Assembly (NCBI GenBank): GCA_051006995.1
Contig: JBPCSQ010000008.1
Span: 62,001-126,000 of the forward strand
Direction: 5' to 3'
DNA length: 64,000 bases
Source of the DNA: JAIQGF01 sp051006995
GTDB taxonomy: Bacteria > Acidobacteriota > Terriglobia > Terriglobales > Acidobacteriaceae
Shown here: in pieces, positions 51,684 through 59,010 of the stretch
Numbering within the stretch: position 1 is the first letter of the stretch
Layout of the letters: every line of letters begins with the position of its first letter
Notes under the pieces: model-generated
Database searches by the model: none
What the model saw: the letters and a program-made list of their open reading frames with translations, nothing else
What the model was told of the DNA's origin: nothing
Translations under genes and position numbers: made by a program

Positions 51684-52781
51684 TCATCGGATCACCAGGT
51701 CGTTCTCTTCTTCCCGTTCTCTGTCCGCCTTGCCTGCCTGCCGGATCGGCAGCACGATGCGAACGGTGGTGCCGCGCCCCGGCAGGCTTTCCACCTTGAT
51801 GTCGCCGCCATGGCTGCGCACGTAAGCGTGGCTGATGCTCAGTCCCAGACCGGTGCCCTTGCCGCGCTTGGTGGTGAAGAACGGCTCCAGCACGTGCGGC
51901 AGAATGTCGGCGGGAATGCCGCAACCGGTGTCGCGCACCGCGATTTCCACGTACTCCATGAACTTGATTTTCTGCGCTTCGATGCTGATGGCGCCGCCCT
52001 CCGGCGTGGCCTCGGCTGCGTTCAGCAGCAGGTTCATCAGGATTTGCGAAAGCTGGTTGCTGTCGGCGGTGATGGCGGGCAGATCGTGGGCGATGTTGGT
52101 TTCCACCTTGAGGGGGCGGAACATCGGCTGGTAGCGCAGGAAGCTGAGCGTGTCTTCCACCAGGCGGCCGATGTGAACCTTGGTGAGCAGCAGCGGACCG
52201 GGTCGCGCATAGTTGATCAGGCCATGCAGCGTGGTCGAGATCCGCTTGGCGCCCTGGATGCACTGCTGGATTTCCTCGCGCTCGTCGGGATCGGTGACGT
52301 CTTTGAGCTGCAGTTCCAGGTGCGACAAGATTCCGAGCAGGGGATTGTTGATTTCGTGGGCAGCGCCGAGCGCCAGTTGCGCCAAGGCGGCGTATTTTTC
52401 GTAGGCGGCAAGCTGCGCCTCGAACTGCATTTTGTCGCGCGCCAGATTGCGCTCGGCTTCGATGCGGTGGATCAACTCGTCCTGCGCAAGGTCGCGCTCG
52501 CGTTCACGATAGCCGACCAGTTCGCGCAAGCGAACGACGTCGGCGCGCTGGCCGCGGAGTATCTCCAGCAGGTGCTGGGCTGACGCCAGCGCCACGCCGG
52601 CAGCGACGACGACGCTGGGCGCCGTCCACATGAGCACGTGCTGCGCTTCCAGCCACGCCGGCGGAACAATGAGGTAGAGAATGCCAAGCACCACGACGGC
52701 CAGCACGGCGGCCATGCCAAGCAACTGCAGGCGCAGGCGTGCGTCGGACGGTCCGTCCCGGTCTGGGCCGTTGGGGGGCAT
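51684..52781 (-). CDS. Membrane histidine kinase
   Basis: 365 residues. Two membrane helices (~22-41 and ~50-70), a coiled-coil linker, then HisKA with the H-box ALGAAHEINNPLLGIL and a complete ATPase domain (NLLLNAAEATPEGG, DTGCGIPADI, GTGLGLSISH). There is no separate periplasmic domain, so it probably senses membrane or internal signals. It is 31 bases upstream of the sigma-54 regulator gene, its partner. Confidence 0.92.
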   Translation of the reverse strand: MPPNGPDRDGPSDARLRLQLLGMAAVLAVVVLGILYLIVPPAWLEAQHVLMWTAPSVVVAAGVALASAQHLLEILRGQRADVVRLRELVGYRERERDLAQDELIHRIEAERNLARDKMQFEAQLAAYEKYAALAQLALGAAHEINNPLLGILSHLELQLKDVTDPDEREEIQQCIQGAKRISTTLHGLINYARPGPLLLTKVHIGRLVEDTLSFLRYQPMFRPLKVETNIAHDLPAITADSNQLSQILMNLLLNAAEATPEGGAISIEAQKIKFMEYVEIAVRDTGCGIPADILPHVLEPFFTTKRGKGTGLGLSISHAYVRSHGGDIKVESLPGRGTTVRIVLPIRQAGKADREREEENDLVIR

Positions 52782-53268
52782 AGTCTCTCATCACAAGCCT
52801 CTCGCCAACCGCTGCAAAACGCAGTGATGTGAGCCACGACGGGGCGTGATGGGCAACAGGAGATACCCCCTCCCCCCAGGGTGGTCTTTGAAACCAAAGA
52901 CCTTACGCAATTTGCGCCGGCAAATCTTTGAGAAGGTGGCACTTCCACGTAAAATATTGATAACAATCACGTAAAACACCACGAGCCGCAGGAGAAGAAA
53001 CTCCCGCGGCTCTAGATGTTCTTATCTCAAATTGAGGAGAGGAAAGTCAATCCTCCGCGGTCACAGATAAGTGTGACAAGAACGCTGGCTAACTTGCGTG
53101 AAGGCGATTTAGCGCCAATCAAAGGCTGCTATCCAACCTAGATTGTCATACGCCAACTTGCGCCATTGCCGTGCCGAGCGTATATTCCACGTAAGCAGTT
53201 TCCCCCCCTGCACAGCGCGCCATCAGCAACTTCCACGCTGCCCAGCCGGTGCAAAGATAGGCGGGTAT
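52782..53268. other. Intergenic stretch at the start of the sparse region
   Basis: 487 bases. It contains TTTGC-GCCG-GCAAA at 52911, a relaxed copy of the 19-bp element at 52955-52977 (TATTGATAACAATCACG) and a strong hairpin at 52983-53012. I see no gene. A TGGCAC at ~52937 recalls a sigma-54 -24 box but lacks its -12 partner. Confidence 0.5.
52983..53012. terminator. Strong hairpin
   Basis: GAGCCGC-A-GGAG pairs with CTCC-C-GCGGCTC around six bases, followed by TCTAGATGTTCTTAT. The weak T-run makes termination on the + strand possible but there is no obvious upstream gene. Confidence 0.4.
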
Positions 53269-53655
53269 ATGGCCGCACATGCAAAGAAGAAAATCCTCGT
53301 CGTAGATGATTCCCTTCCGATCATGCAGACCCTGGTGCTCGTGCTCCGGTCGGCTGGGTTCCATGCGGCAGGAGAGAGCAGTGCGGCGAAAGGTCTGGAA
53401 ACGGCAAAGTCGCATCAACCCGACATATTACTGTGCGACGTGCAGCTCGACGGTACAACCGGCGTGGCGTTGTCGATGGAGATTGCGAAGTGCCTGCCGA
53501 CCTGCCGCATCATCCTGATGTCCGGCGATACCACCGCAGGCAAGATTCTCACTGAGGCGCATGAGCGGGGTCAGGATTTTGAAGTGTTGGCCAAACCCAT
53601 TCCGGTCGAGGAACTGCTGGCAGCTTTAGGACCGGCACAACCCGAGCGGCGCTAG
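53269..53655 (+). CDS. Receiver-only response regulator
   Basis: 128 residues, one receiver domain: D13-D14, phospho-acceptor D57 (LLCDVQLDGTTG), the switch region IILMSGDT and Lys in LAKPIPVEELL. It is a paralogue of the protein at 25498, with the same C-terminal pattern (GQDFEVLAKP vs GHEFEILAKP). It lacks an output domain. A modest AGGCGGGT site precedes the ATG. Its stop overlaps the next convergent gene by 4 bp. The cognate kinase is unknown. Confidence 0.85.
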   Translation: MAAHAKKKILVVDDSLPIMQTLVLVLRSAGFHAAGESSAAKGLETAKSHQPDILLCDVQLDGTTGVALSMEIAKCLPTCRIILMSGDTTAGKILTEAHERGQDFEVLAKPIPVEELLAALGPAQPERR

Positions 53656-53945
53656 GCCTTCTTGCGGTTCTCGCGTTCAGCGAGGTCGTTCATGAAAGAT
53701 GATGCGGCGCTCTCTGCTGCTTCCAGACTCGCTTCCTGTCCCCAGTGGACGACTTCAGGAGAGCCTTGACGTTGCACAATCCAGTGGTGAATCGGCGGAT
53801 TGACGCGGGAATCCGTCACCACGTCCGCGAAGAACGCACCGCACACAAGATGGATGTTTACTTTCTTTCGGCGTGCTGCCGCAGTCACGATGTGGATTCC
53901 CCGGGAGGACACAGAACAGCCCTTGATACGAGGTGAGATGTCCAA
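53652..53945 (-). CDS. Small hypothetical protein
   Basis: 97 residues. The second half looks genuine (PPIHHWIVQRQGSPEVVHWG, then EAAESAASSFMNDLAERENR), with aromatic strands and an amphipathic helix. The N-terminal 25 residues are less convincing and in-frame GTG codons offer later starts. It converges on the receiver gene with a 4-bp overlap. No family is recognised. Confidence 0.45.
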   Translation of the reverse strand: MDISPRIKGCSVSSRGIHIVTAAARRKKVNIHLVCGAFFADVVTDSRVNPPIHHWIVQRQGSPEVVHWGQEASLEAAESAASSFMNDLAERENRKKA

Positions 53946-54022
53946 TAAATCAGTTCAGTTGCATTCACCAACAGACAAGCTGCGGAAGTGCTGTGTACTC
54001 ACTAACCGGCATCATACTTAGC

Positions 54023-54232
54023 ATGACCCGTTGGGCGCACATCAGTGTGACTCGGGACGCCACGAATCGCTTGCAGGTCGCCCGTTGCATGCGTTGCGGC
54101 CAACTAATTGCTGCTGCGGCAGACCCCCGAATCGTGGAGCAGACCGTCGTTAACCATCACTGCGAAGCGAAATCTAAGCCGGCCTCCCGCAATAGATCGC
54201 AGCAAAACCGAGCCGGGGAACGCCGCGACTAA
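54023..54232 (+). CDS. Small CCHC zinc-finger protein, copy 1
   Basis: 69 residues. The cysteine/histidine pattern is C-x2-C-x19-H-x-C, within CMRCGQLIAAAA and VNHHC, flanked by a short N-terminal strand (WAHISVTRDA) and a basic tail. The gene at 55110 has the same spacing and the same RCGxxIAA core. It has no good ribosome binding site at this ATG. Directly after its stop comes the repeated 19-bp element and a T-tailed hairpin. It could bind nucleic acid or a partner protein through zinc. Confidence 0.5.
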   Translation: MTRWAHISVTRDATNRLQVARCMRCGQLIAAAADPRIVEQTVVNHHCEAKSKPASRNRSQQNRAGERRD

Positions 54233-54237
54233 TCCTA

Positions 54238-54256
54238 ATTGTTGATAACAGCCGTT
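54238..54256 (+). repeat. 19-bp element, copy B
   Basis: ATTGTTGATAACAGCCGTT, identical in all 19 bases at 55333-55351 and 55965-55983. It starts six bases after the zinc-finger gene stop. The block contains TGTTGATAA, one mismatch from a DnaA box (TGTGGATAA). Confidence 0.8.
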
Positions 54257-54257
54257 C

Positions 54258-54310
54258 ACGTAAGTTTGCGCTGTTTGTTCGCGAGCAGCTACTCGTAACT
54301 TACGTTTTTT
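54258..54310 (+). terminator. Hairpin with T-run after copy B
   Basis: ACGTAAGTT (54258-54266) pairs exactly with AACTTACGT (54297-54305), followed by six T. The 30-base loop is long for a terminator. Confidence 0.45.
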
Positions 54311-54512
54311 ATCGCCGGTCATCCAGCCAAGTTGGTGCTGCGGGTGCAAAACAAAGCCCCCCGGCGGCGTTCGATGGCTCTGTGCCAAGCGCGGCAACGG
54401 GGGCTGTCCAGCTTGAGATTCTTTGATTAACGCAATGGGGGGAAACGTCTAGATGCGCCATAGGAAAAAGACGCTGGCAGTTCGCAATTTTTCTCAACGA
54501 GAGTTCAAGTGC

Positions 54513-54842
54513 CTACGTTGAAGACGTGCGACCGTTCTTTGGCAGGTTGAATGAAAGCTGCGGGAAACGTGCTCTAACCTCCTTCAGACCGGACCGCAAG
54601 ATAGCGTTCTCCGCCTCCAGGTACGCGATGCGCGCCTGTATGTCATCAAGGCTGTCTAGTAGTGCTCTCCTCGGGCGTTCTTGCAGCCACACATCTAATT
54701 CTTCCGAGTCGGCAAGAACGTTTTGGCGCGGCCTATCGCAAATCCTGCGTACCGGAAGACTGTGATCGGCTTCCCACCTCTGCACAGTTCTGACACCATG
54801 TCGAAGGTGGCCGGCAATTTCCTTCCATCCGGTAAGAAGCAT
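54513..54842 (-). CDS. Stand-alone excisionase/MerR-like HTH protein
   Basis: 109 residues. Residues 3-~58 (TGWKEIAGHLRHGVRTVQRW, later VLADSEELDVWLQER) match the HTH of the large TPR protein at 30507. The rest is a helical coiled coil (DDIQARIAYLEAENAIL) that should make it a dimer. The ATG with GAGG nine bases upstream was chosen over a longer frame. It may be a small DNA-binding regulator, perhaps competing for the same sites as the larger protein. Confidence 0.65.
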   Translation of the reverse strand: MLLTGWKEIAGHLRHGVRTVQRWEADHSLPVRRICDRPRQNVLADSEELDVWLQERPRRALLDSLDDIQARIAYLEAENAILRSGLKEVRARFPQLSFNLPKNGRTSST

Positions 54843-55109
54843 AGTTGCACCTCGGCCAGAGCACGAATATTGGGTCAAAATGGGAAACCCTGCTGTGACG
54901 CCGCTCACGCCTCGTTGCGTCAATTGGTGCGTGCGCCCATATGCGCCCTGGTCACATCCTCTTGTGAGCGTGGTGTTAGCGGGCTAATCCTTGCCGGACA
55001 TTAAGGAGTGAGCCCGGGATTTTCTGTTGTCGCTCATTGGCGCTCGGAATCTGCTGCTCACCGCCGCATACTTGTTGCAACGCTCCTCTAGAAGAAAGAA
55101 GGTCGCCAT

Positions 55110-55295
55110 ATGCTCAGCCCGGGCACCTTCCTCCACGTGTCCACACGTGAACAATCCGTTCTCGTTTCCACGTGCCAGAGATGCGGAAAGTTTATTGCGG
55201 CGAGCCCTACCGGGAAGAACTTAAAAATTGCCGAAGCCGCGCATCAGTGCGACAGTCCACGCAGCGAGCGCTTGGTCCGATATTCTGTCCGATGA
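55110..55295 (+). CDS. Small CCHC zinc-finger protein, copy 2
   Basis: 61 residues. It has the same C-x2-C-x19-H-x-C arrangement as copy 1 (CQRCGKFIAA and AAHQC) and a similar N-terminal strand (LHVSTREQSVLVS). AAGG lies eight bases before the ATG. It is also followed, 37 bases on, by the 19-bp element. The two copies differ at most other positions, so they are an old pair and not a recent duplication. Confidence 0.55.
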   Translation: MLSPGTFLHVSTREQSVLVSTCQRCGKFIAASPTGKNLKIAEAAHQCDSPRSERLVRYSVR

Positions 55296-55332
55296 TTCCA
55301 GAATAGCCCGCAATCGCGTTTAGACCAGGTTG

Positions 55333-55360
55333 ATTGTTGATAACAGCCGTTATCGTAAAC
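55333..55360 (+). repeat. 19-bp element, copy C
   Basis: ATTGTTGATAACAGCCGTT followed by ATCGTAAAC; within it CCGTT/AACGG can form a small hairpin. Confidence 0.75.
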
Positions 55361-55420
55361 GGGGATTTGTAATGCGCTCCCGGGTCATGTAGACTTCGCT
55401 GCCATTCCCGGAGGTGGGGT

Positions 55421-55906
55421 ATGACAACCCGCCGATCATTTCTTCAAAAGTCAACCCAAGTGGCTGCTGGCGCACTCGCCGCCGGGGCCATTACCGCTTC
55501 CACCGGCGAGGCGCAGACTCAGCAACCTCAAACGCTCAAGAAAAAACTGCACATTTTAATGAGGAGCTCGTGGGGAACCGACGAGCCGACTCGCGCCTCG
55601 TTCGTCTTCTCCCACGGGGTCGCACTGGCCGAGGCCGGGCATGACGTGCAGATCTTTCTCACCCACGAGGCCACGTACCTCATGCGCAAGAACACGGTCG
55701 ATATGGTCAAACCAATCGGATGGCCTCCGCTCAGCGAGACCATGGCGAAGGTCGTCGCCAAGAAGATTCCGGTGTTCTCTTGAGGGGCATGCTCCCGGGC
55801 CCGTGGGGTCACGGAGGCAGATTTGAGCAATTGGAACGCGCAGTGGGGAACGGTTCCGATCTACGTTTCGCTGGTGGAATGGGCCGATCACGTCATCAGC
55901 GAATGA
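55421..55906 (+). CDS. DsrE-family protein with in-frame TGA (possible selenoprotein)
   Basis: 161 codons if TGA at codon 121 (55781-55783) is read through. A Tat-like signal (RRSFLQKSTQVAAGALAAG) is followed by a DsrE/DsrF-type domain (LHILMRSSWGTDEPTRASF, VALAEAGHDVQIFLTHEATY). After IPVFS comes TGA, then GACSRARGVTEADLSNW and an intact end HVISE. Relatives have Cys at the TGA, giving CGAC; here it would be U-G-A-C, a typical selenocysteine redox motif. A stem-loop CCGTG-GGGT-CACGG begins 17 bases after the TGA, with its loop at 22 bases, matching bacterial SECIS spacing. A plain nonsense mutation of TGC/TGT is the alternative. Confidence 0.55.
55801..55814 (+). promoter_or_regulatory. Candidate bacterial SECIS stem-loop
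   Basis: CCGTG/CACGG closes a GGGT loop; G occupies the first loop positions as in known bacterial SECIS elements. The loop starts 22 bases after the TGA of the DsrE-family gene. The stem is short (5 bp) and could be chance. Confidence 0.35.
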
Positions 55907-55927
55907 AGCTGTACATAGCCTTCAACC

Positions 55928-55950
55928 AGCCGCCCTCTAGGGGCGGCTTT
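55928..55950 (+). terminator. Terminator after the DsrE-family gene
   Basis: AGCCGCCC/GGGCGGCT with a five-base loop and TT after, 22 bases beyond the distal stop at 55906. Its position marks the gene's true 3' end as the distal stop. Confidence 0.75.
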
Positions 55951-55964
55951 CTGTGTGCTGCCCA

Positions 55965-56030
55965 ATTGTTGATAACAGCCGTTCACGTAAGTGTGCGCCG
56001 TTTGTTCGCCATCGTAAACCGTAACTTACA
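55965..56030 (+). repeat. 19-bp element, copy D, with extended homology
   Basis: ATTGTTGATAACAGCCGTT plus CACGTAAGT, then GCG and TTTGTTCG, then GTAACTTAC: the whole ~65 bases follow copy B (54238-54305) with substitutions, and GTAAGT/ACTTAC keep part of the inverted repeat. Confidence 0.75.
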
Positions 56031-56077
56031 TGAAGTCGGTTTCACGAAAATGACACTGTCGCAGCGCTAAATTGGCT

Positions 56078-56566
56078 CTATGGCTTCGGAGGGAATAGGC
56101 CTGCCTGTTTTAATACGGAGAGCATGTCCCAGGCGCTCCATTCTTCAGAAATCTTACCGCCCTTGAAGCGGAAAATGGTTATTCCCGAAGCTCGAATCTT
56201 CTTACCAGTCGCCGGAAGCCCCATCCCCGGCTGCGTGTTCGTACCCGACGCCGTCCAATGGACTGCAACCAGATCCCCCTCGGCGAGCACATGATGGACC
56301 GCGATCTGCATGTCGGGCATGGCCTTCCGTTCCTCACGCGCCGCCGATATATCTTCGGCCAGGGTAAAGTCCCGCTCAGCTCCATGGGCCACAAAGTCGG
56401 TAGCGTGCGAGTCCGAATAGTTCGCGAGGTTTCCCTGGCTCAGTACCTCTTCGAAAAATTGGCGGGCAACGGCTTTGTTTTTCTCCTGCTCCGATGCCGG
56501 CTGAGCATAGCAAGGGGCAATCGCCGTAAGAACGATGAGAATTAAAAGCAAGGCAGTCCGCTTCAT
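56078..56566 (-). CDS. Secreted SnoaL-like protein
   Basis: 162 residues. A signal peptide (1-~21) precedes a SnoaL/NTF2-like fold: KAVARQFFEEVLSQGNLANY, ADFVAHG-like loop, REERKAMPDMQIAVHHVLAE and GDLVAVHWTASGT. AGGAGG before the ATG fixes the start. Related proteins are ester cyclases or small-molecule binders and bear no fixed catalytic set, so function stays open. It is leftward, closing the sparse region. Confidence 0.8.
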   Translation of the reverse strand: MKRTALLLILIVLTAIAPCYAQPASEQEKNKAVARQFFEEVLSQGNLANYSDSHATDFVAHGAERDFTLAEDISAAREERKAMPDMQIAVHHVLAEGDLVAVHWTASGTNTQPGMGLPATGKKIRASGITIFRFKGGKISEEWSAWDMLSVLKQAGLFPPKP

Positions 56567-56952
56567 ACATCCTCCTGACTGCAAGTACGCCAGAGTACGG
56601 ATGCAGGTTCACTCATTGTTGTGAACAGCCCTTCTCATAAAAGCCCGGCCGAGTCCTCAGGGGCTAAAGCCCACATTTTGGAGGCCATGTACGGCACGGC
56701 TGAAGCCGTGCCCTTCCACGGTTTGCGCTGACAGGTCGAAGACACAGGAAAGCCGTGCTCGCCCCAGCGCGGGACGAAATGCTTGTCAACTGCTTCGTGA
56801 GCGCTGGCAGAGTAGGAGTCCCTCGACTCGGCCATGCGGCCTCGCTCGGGATGACAACGATTTAGATTGTGCTCGGGAAAAGGCGGCCTCGCTCAGCATG
56901 ATGACACACGTTAAAGGCCGCGCACTGACAACTAACAATGGATAACTGTCTT
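56567..56952. other. Intergenic stretch with hairpin and heptad repeats
   Basis: 386 bases. A two-hairpin repeat lies at 56660-56712 and 7-bp units (ACTGACA, ACTAACA, ATGGATA, ACTG) at 56924-56948. A leftward open frame at 56635-56835 is only the translation of these repeats. Confidence 0.6.
56660..56712. repeat. Two-hairpin dispersed repeat
   Basis: GGGGCTAAAGCCC (56660-56672) and GGCACGGC-TGAA-GCCGTGCC (56693-56712). The 13-base first part is identical to dnaX-internal 27781-27793, and GGCTGAAGCC follows at nearly the same distance in both. Confidence 0.75.
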
Positions 56953-57507
56953 TCAAAACCACCACGCCCTTGCCTTCTTCGGCTGCGGCAGAGCGCGGGA
57001 TTCGCAGGAAGGGCAGAGCACTGCCTGCTTCAGGTCAATCCACTCCACCGCGTGCGAGGGCGCCATGGCGCAGCGGTAGTCCTCGCAATGGCGCAGGTCG
57101 AGCGTGTGCCCGACCTCGTGCACCGATTCTTTCAGCAGGCGTTCATGGAGCAAGGCATTGTCAGGCGGCAGGCCATAGAACTCCTGGCGCAGCCGGTAGG
57201 TGGAGACGACGGCGGCGGCGCCGCCCATCTGTGCCTCGCCGAAGACGAAGGTCAGAATCGGAATATAGAGATCGAGCTCGGTGACGCCCAGCAGGCGCCA
57301 GCAATTGTCGCGGACGTAGTCCTGCGCTTTACCCAGCAAGTCGGTGGAATGGTACTGCTGCCGCTCGACGTGGTAGGCGAACTGGGGATCAATGGCCGCT
57401 GGGACAATGTCCCAGGGCACGGCGAAGCGCTGCGACAGCCGCGGACCCAGGTCCTCCAGCAGGCGGCCGTCGATATCGCCGATCGGCAGCAGGTGCAGCA
57501 GCTTCAT
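56953..57507 (-). CDS. Archaemetzincin metalloprotease
   Basis: 184 residues. The zinc site is HEVGHTLDLRH, followed by the archaemetzincin-specific CEDYRCAM and a final CPSC pair that holds a second zinc. No signal peptide is present, so it acts in the cytoplasm. Its ATG overlaps the stop of the sigma-54 regulator gene as ATGA, so it belongs to that operon. The physiological substrate of bacterial archaemetzincins is unknown. Confidence 0.9.
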   Translation of the reverse strand: MKLLHLLPIGDIDGRLLEDLGPRLSQRFAVPWDIVPAAIDPQFAYHVERQQYHSTDLLGKAQDYVRDNCWRLLGVTELDLYIPILTFVFGEAQMGGAAAVVSTYRLRQEFYGLPPDNALLHERLLKESVHEVGHTLDLRHCEDYRCAMAPSHAVEWIDLKQAVLCPSCESRALPQPKKARAWWF

Positions 57508-58886
57508 TTTTCGGCGCTCGCCGCCGCCGCAGGCGTTGTCGCTCCGTTCTTGCTCCAGCCGTACTTCTTCAGTTTGTTGTGCAGGGTGACGCGATCAATG
57601 TCGAGCACTTCGGCAGCGCGCGTCTGATTGCCGGCGCATTCCTCTAGCACGCGCAGGATGTGCGCCTTTTCGATATCGTCGAGGGTTTTGCCTTCGGCGG
57701 TGTTTCCGTTGCGGGCCTTGATGATGAAGTCCTGTTCGCGCAGTTCGGGCTCGACGGCAACCACCATGGCACGCTCGACCGCGTTCTCCAGTTCGCGCAC
57801 GTTGCCGGGCCAGGCGTATTGCTGGAGCTGGTACATCGCCGCCGGAGCCACGCGGGTAATGCGTTTGTTCATGGCCTGCGAAAACTTGCGCACGAAGTGG
57901 TTGACCAACAGCGGAATGTCTTCGCGGCGCTCGCGCAGGGGAGGCAGCTCGATACGGAAGACGTTGAGCCGGTAGAACAGGTCGGGCCGGAACCGGCCTT
58001 CGGCGATCAGCTCCTCCAGATCGCGGTTAGTGGCCGCGACGCAGCGGAAATCCACCTTGATGGGTTGGTTGCCGCCCACGCGCATGATCTCGCGCTCCTG
58101 TAGAACACGCAGCAGGTCGGTCTGCGTCTTGAGGCTGATGTCACCGATCTCGTCGAGAAAGACGGTGCCGCCCTCGGCCACCTCAAATTTGCCCTTCTTA
58201 CGATACTGCGCGCCGGTGAAGGCGCCCTTCTCATGGCCGAAGAGCTCGCTTTCCAGCAGGGTTTCGGTGAGGGCGCCGCAGTGGATGGCGACCAGGGGAT
58301 GGAAGCGGCGCGGGCTGCCCGCGTGGATGGCGCGCGCGACGATCTCCTTGCCGGTGCCGCTTTCGCCGGTGATGAGCACGGTGGCGTCGGTGGGCGCGAC
58401 GGTTTCGATGGCGTCGAAGACCTTCTCCATCGCCTTGCCCTGGCCGACCAGGTCGGGCGAGCGCTGCACCTCGGCCATGGTTTCCTTGAGGCGCAGGTTT
58501 TCCTGCTCGACACGACGATGGGCCAGCGCCTTCTGCACCTGGTGGGCGATGTCATCCGGGTCGAGCGGCTTGGTGACGTAGTCGTAGGCGCCGTTCTTCA
58601 GCGCCGCCACCGCGGTCTCGACCGAGGCGTAGCCGGTCATGATGATGACGATCAGTTCGGGACAGATCTCATGCATGCGGCGCTGCAGTTCGATGCCGTC
58701 GGTGCCGCGCATCTTGATGTCCACCAGCGCCAGATCGTACCTGGTTTCCGCCATGCGCGAGAGCGCGTCGGTGGCGCCGTCGGCGGTGGTGATCTCGTAG
58801 CCTTCCTCGCGGAACCATTTGCCCAGCGAGTCGCGCACGCTGAGCTCGTCGTCCACGATGAGCAGCTTACCTTTGCTTGGTTCCAT
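57504..58886 (-). CDS. Sigma-54 response regulator (NtrC type)
   Basis: 460 residues. Receiver with LIVDDE and acceptor Asp in LALVDIKMRGTDG; AAA+ domain with GESGTGKEIVARAI, GAFTGA and GGTVFLDEIGD; Fis-type HTH (CAGNQTRAAEVLDIDRVTLH). It probably responds to the heme-motif kinase encoded upstream at 59011-60765 and drives sigma-54 promoters. The gene is coupled to the archaemetzincin gene downstream. A heptad-repeat region of ~120 bases separates it from the kinase gene. Confidence 0.93.
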   Translation of the reverse strand: MEPSKGKLLIVDDELSVRDSLGKWFREEGYEITTADGATDALSRMAETRYDLALVDIKMRGTDGIELQRRMHEICPELIVIIMTGYASVETAVAALKNGAYDYVTKPLDPDDIAHQVQKALAHRRVEQENLRLKETMAEVQRSPDLVGQGKAMEKVFDAIETVAPTDATVLITGESGTGKEIVARAIHAGSPRRFHPLVAIHCGALTETLLESELFGHEKGAFTGAQYRKKGKFEVAEGGTVFLDEIGDISLKTQTDLLRVLQEREIMRVGGNQPIKVDFRCVAATNRDLEELIAEGRFRPDLFYRLNVFRIELPPLRERREDIPLLVNHFVRKFSQAMNKRITRVAPAAMYQLQQYAWPGNVRELENAVERAMVVAVEPELREQDFIIKARNGNTAEGKTLDDIEKAHILRVLEECAGNQTRAAEVLDIDRVTLHNKLKKYGWSKNGATTPAAAASAEK

Positions 58887-58910
58887 AAATCCTCAGTTCG
58901 CTTCGCGAAC

Positions 58911-58942
58911 GCCGTTGGCCGTTGGCCATTGGCTGTTAGCCC
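58911..58942. repeat. Heptad repeat between regulator and kinase genes
   Basis: GCCGTTG, GCCGTTG, GCCATTG, GCTGTTA, GCC. An inverted relative (CGCCAAAGGCCAATGGC) lies at 58971-58987. Confidence 0.75.
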
Positions 58943-59010
58943 TCGAAATCCTCTCCTTCGCTTTGCGCGCAACGCCAAAGGCCAATGGCTCAAGGCAAAG
59001 CAAATGGCGA

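Noticed and set aside
52930..52960. Sigma-54 promoter upstream of the NtrC-type pair
   Set aside because: A TGGCAC is present, but the required GC at the -12 position with correct spacing is missing.
54238..56030. Integron cassette array with attC sites
   Set aside because: The 19-bp elements follow small genes as attC sites would, but they lack the RYYYAAC/GTTRRRY core pair in the right arrangement and no integrase is near.
56635..56835. Leftward 66-codon open frame
   Set aside because: It is only the translation of the dispersed hairpin repeat; the region has no ribosome binding site.
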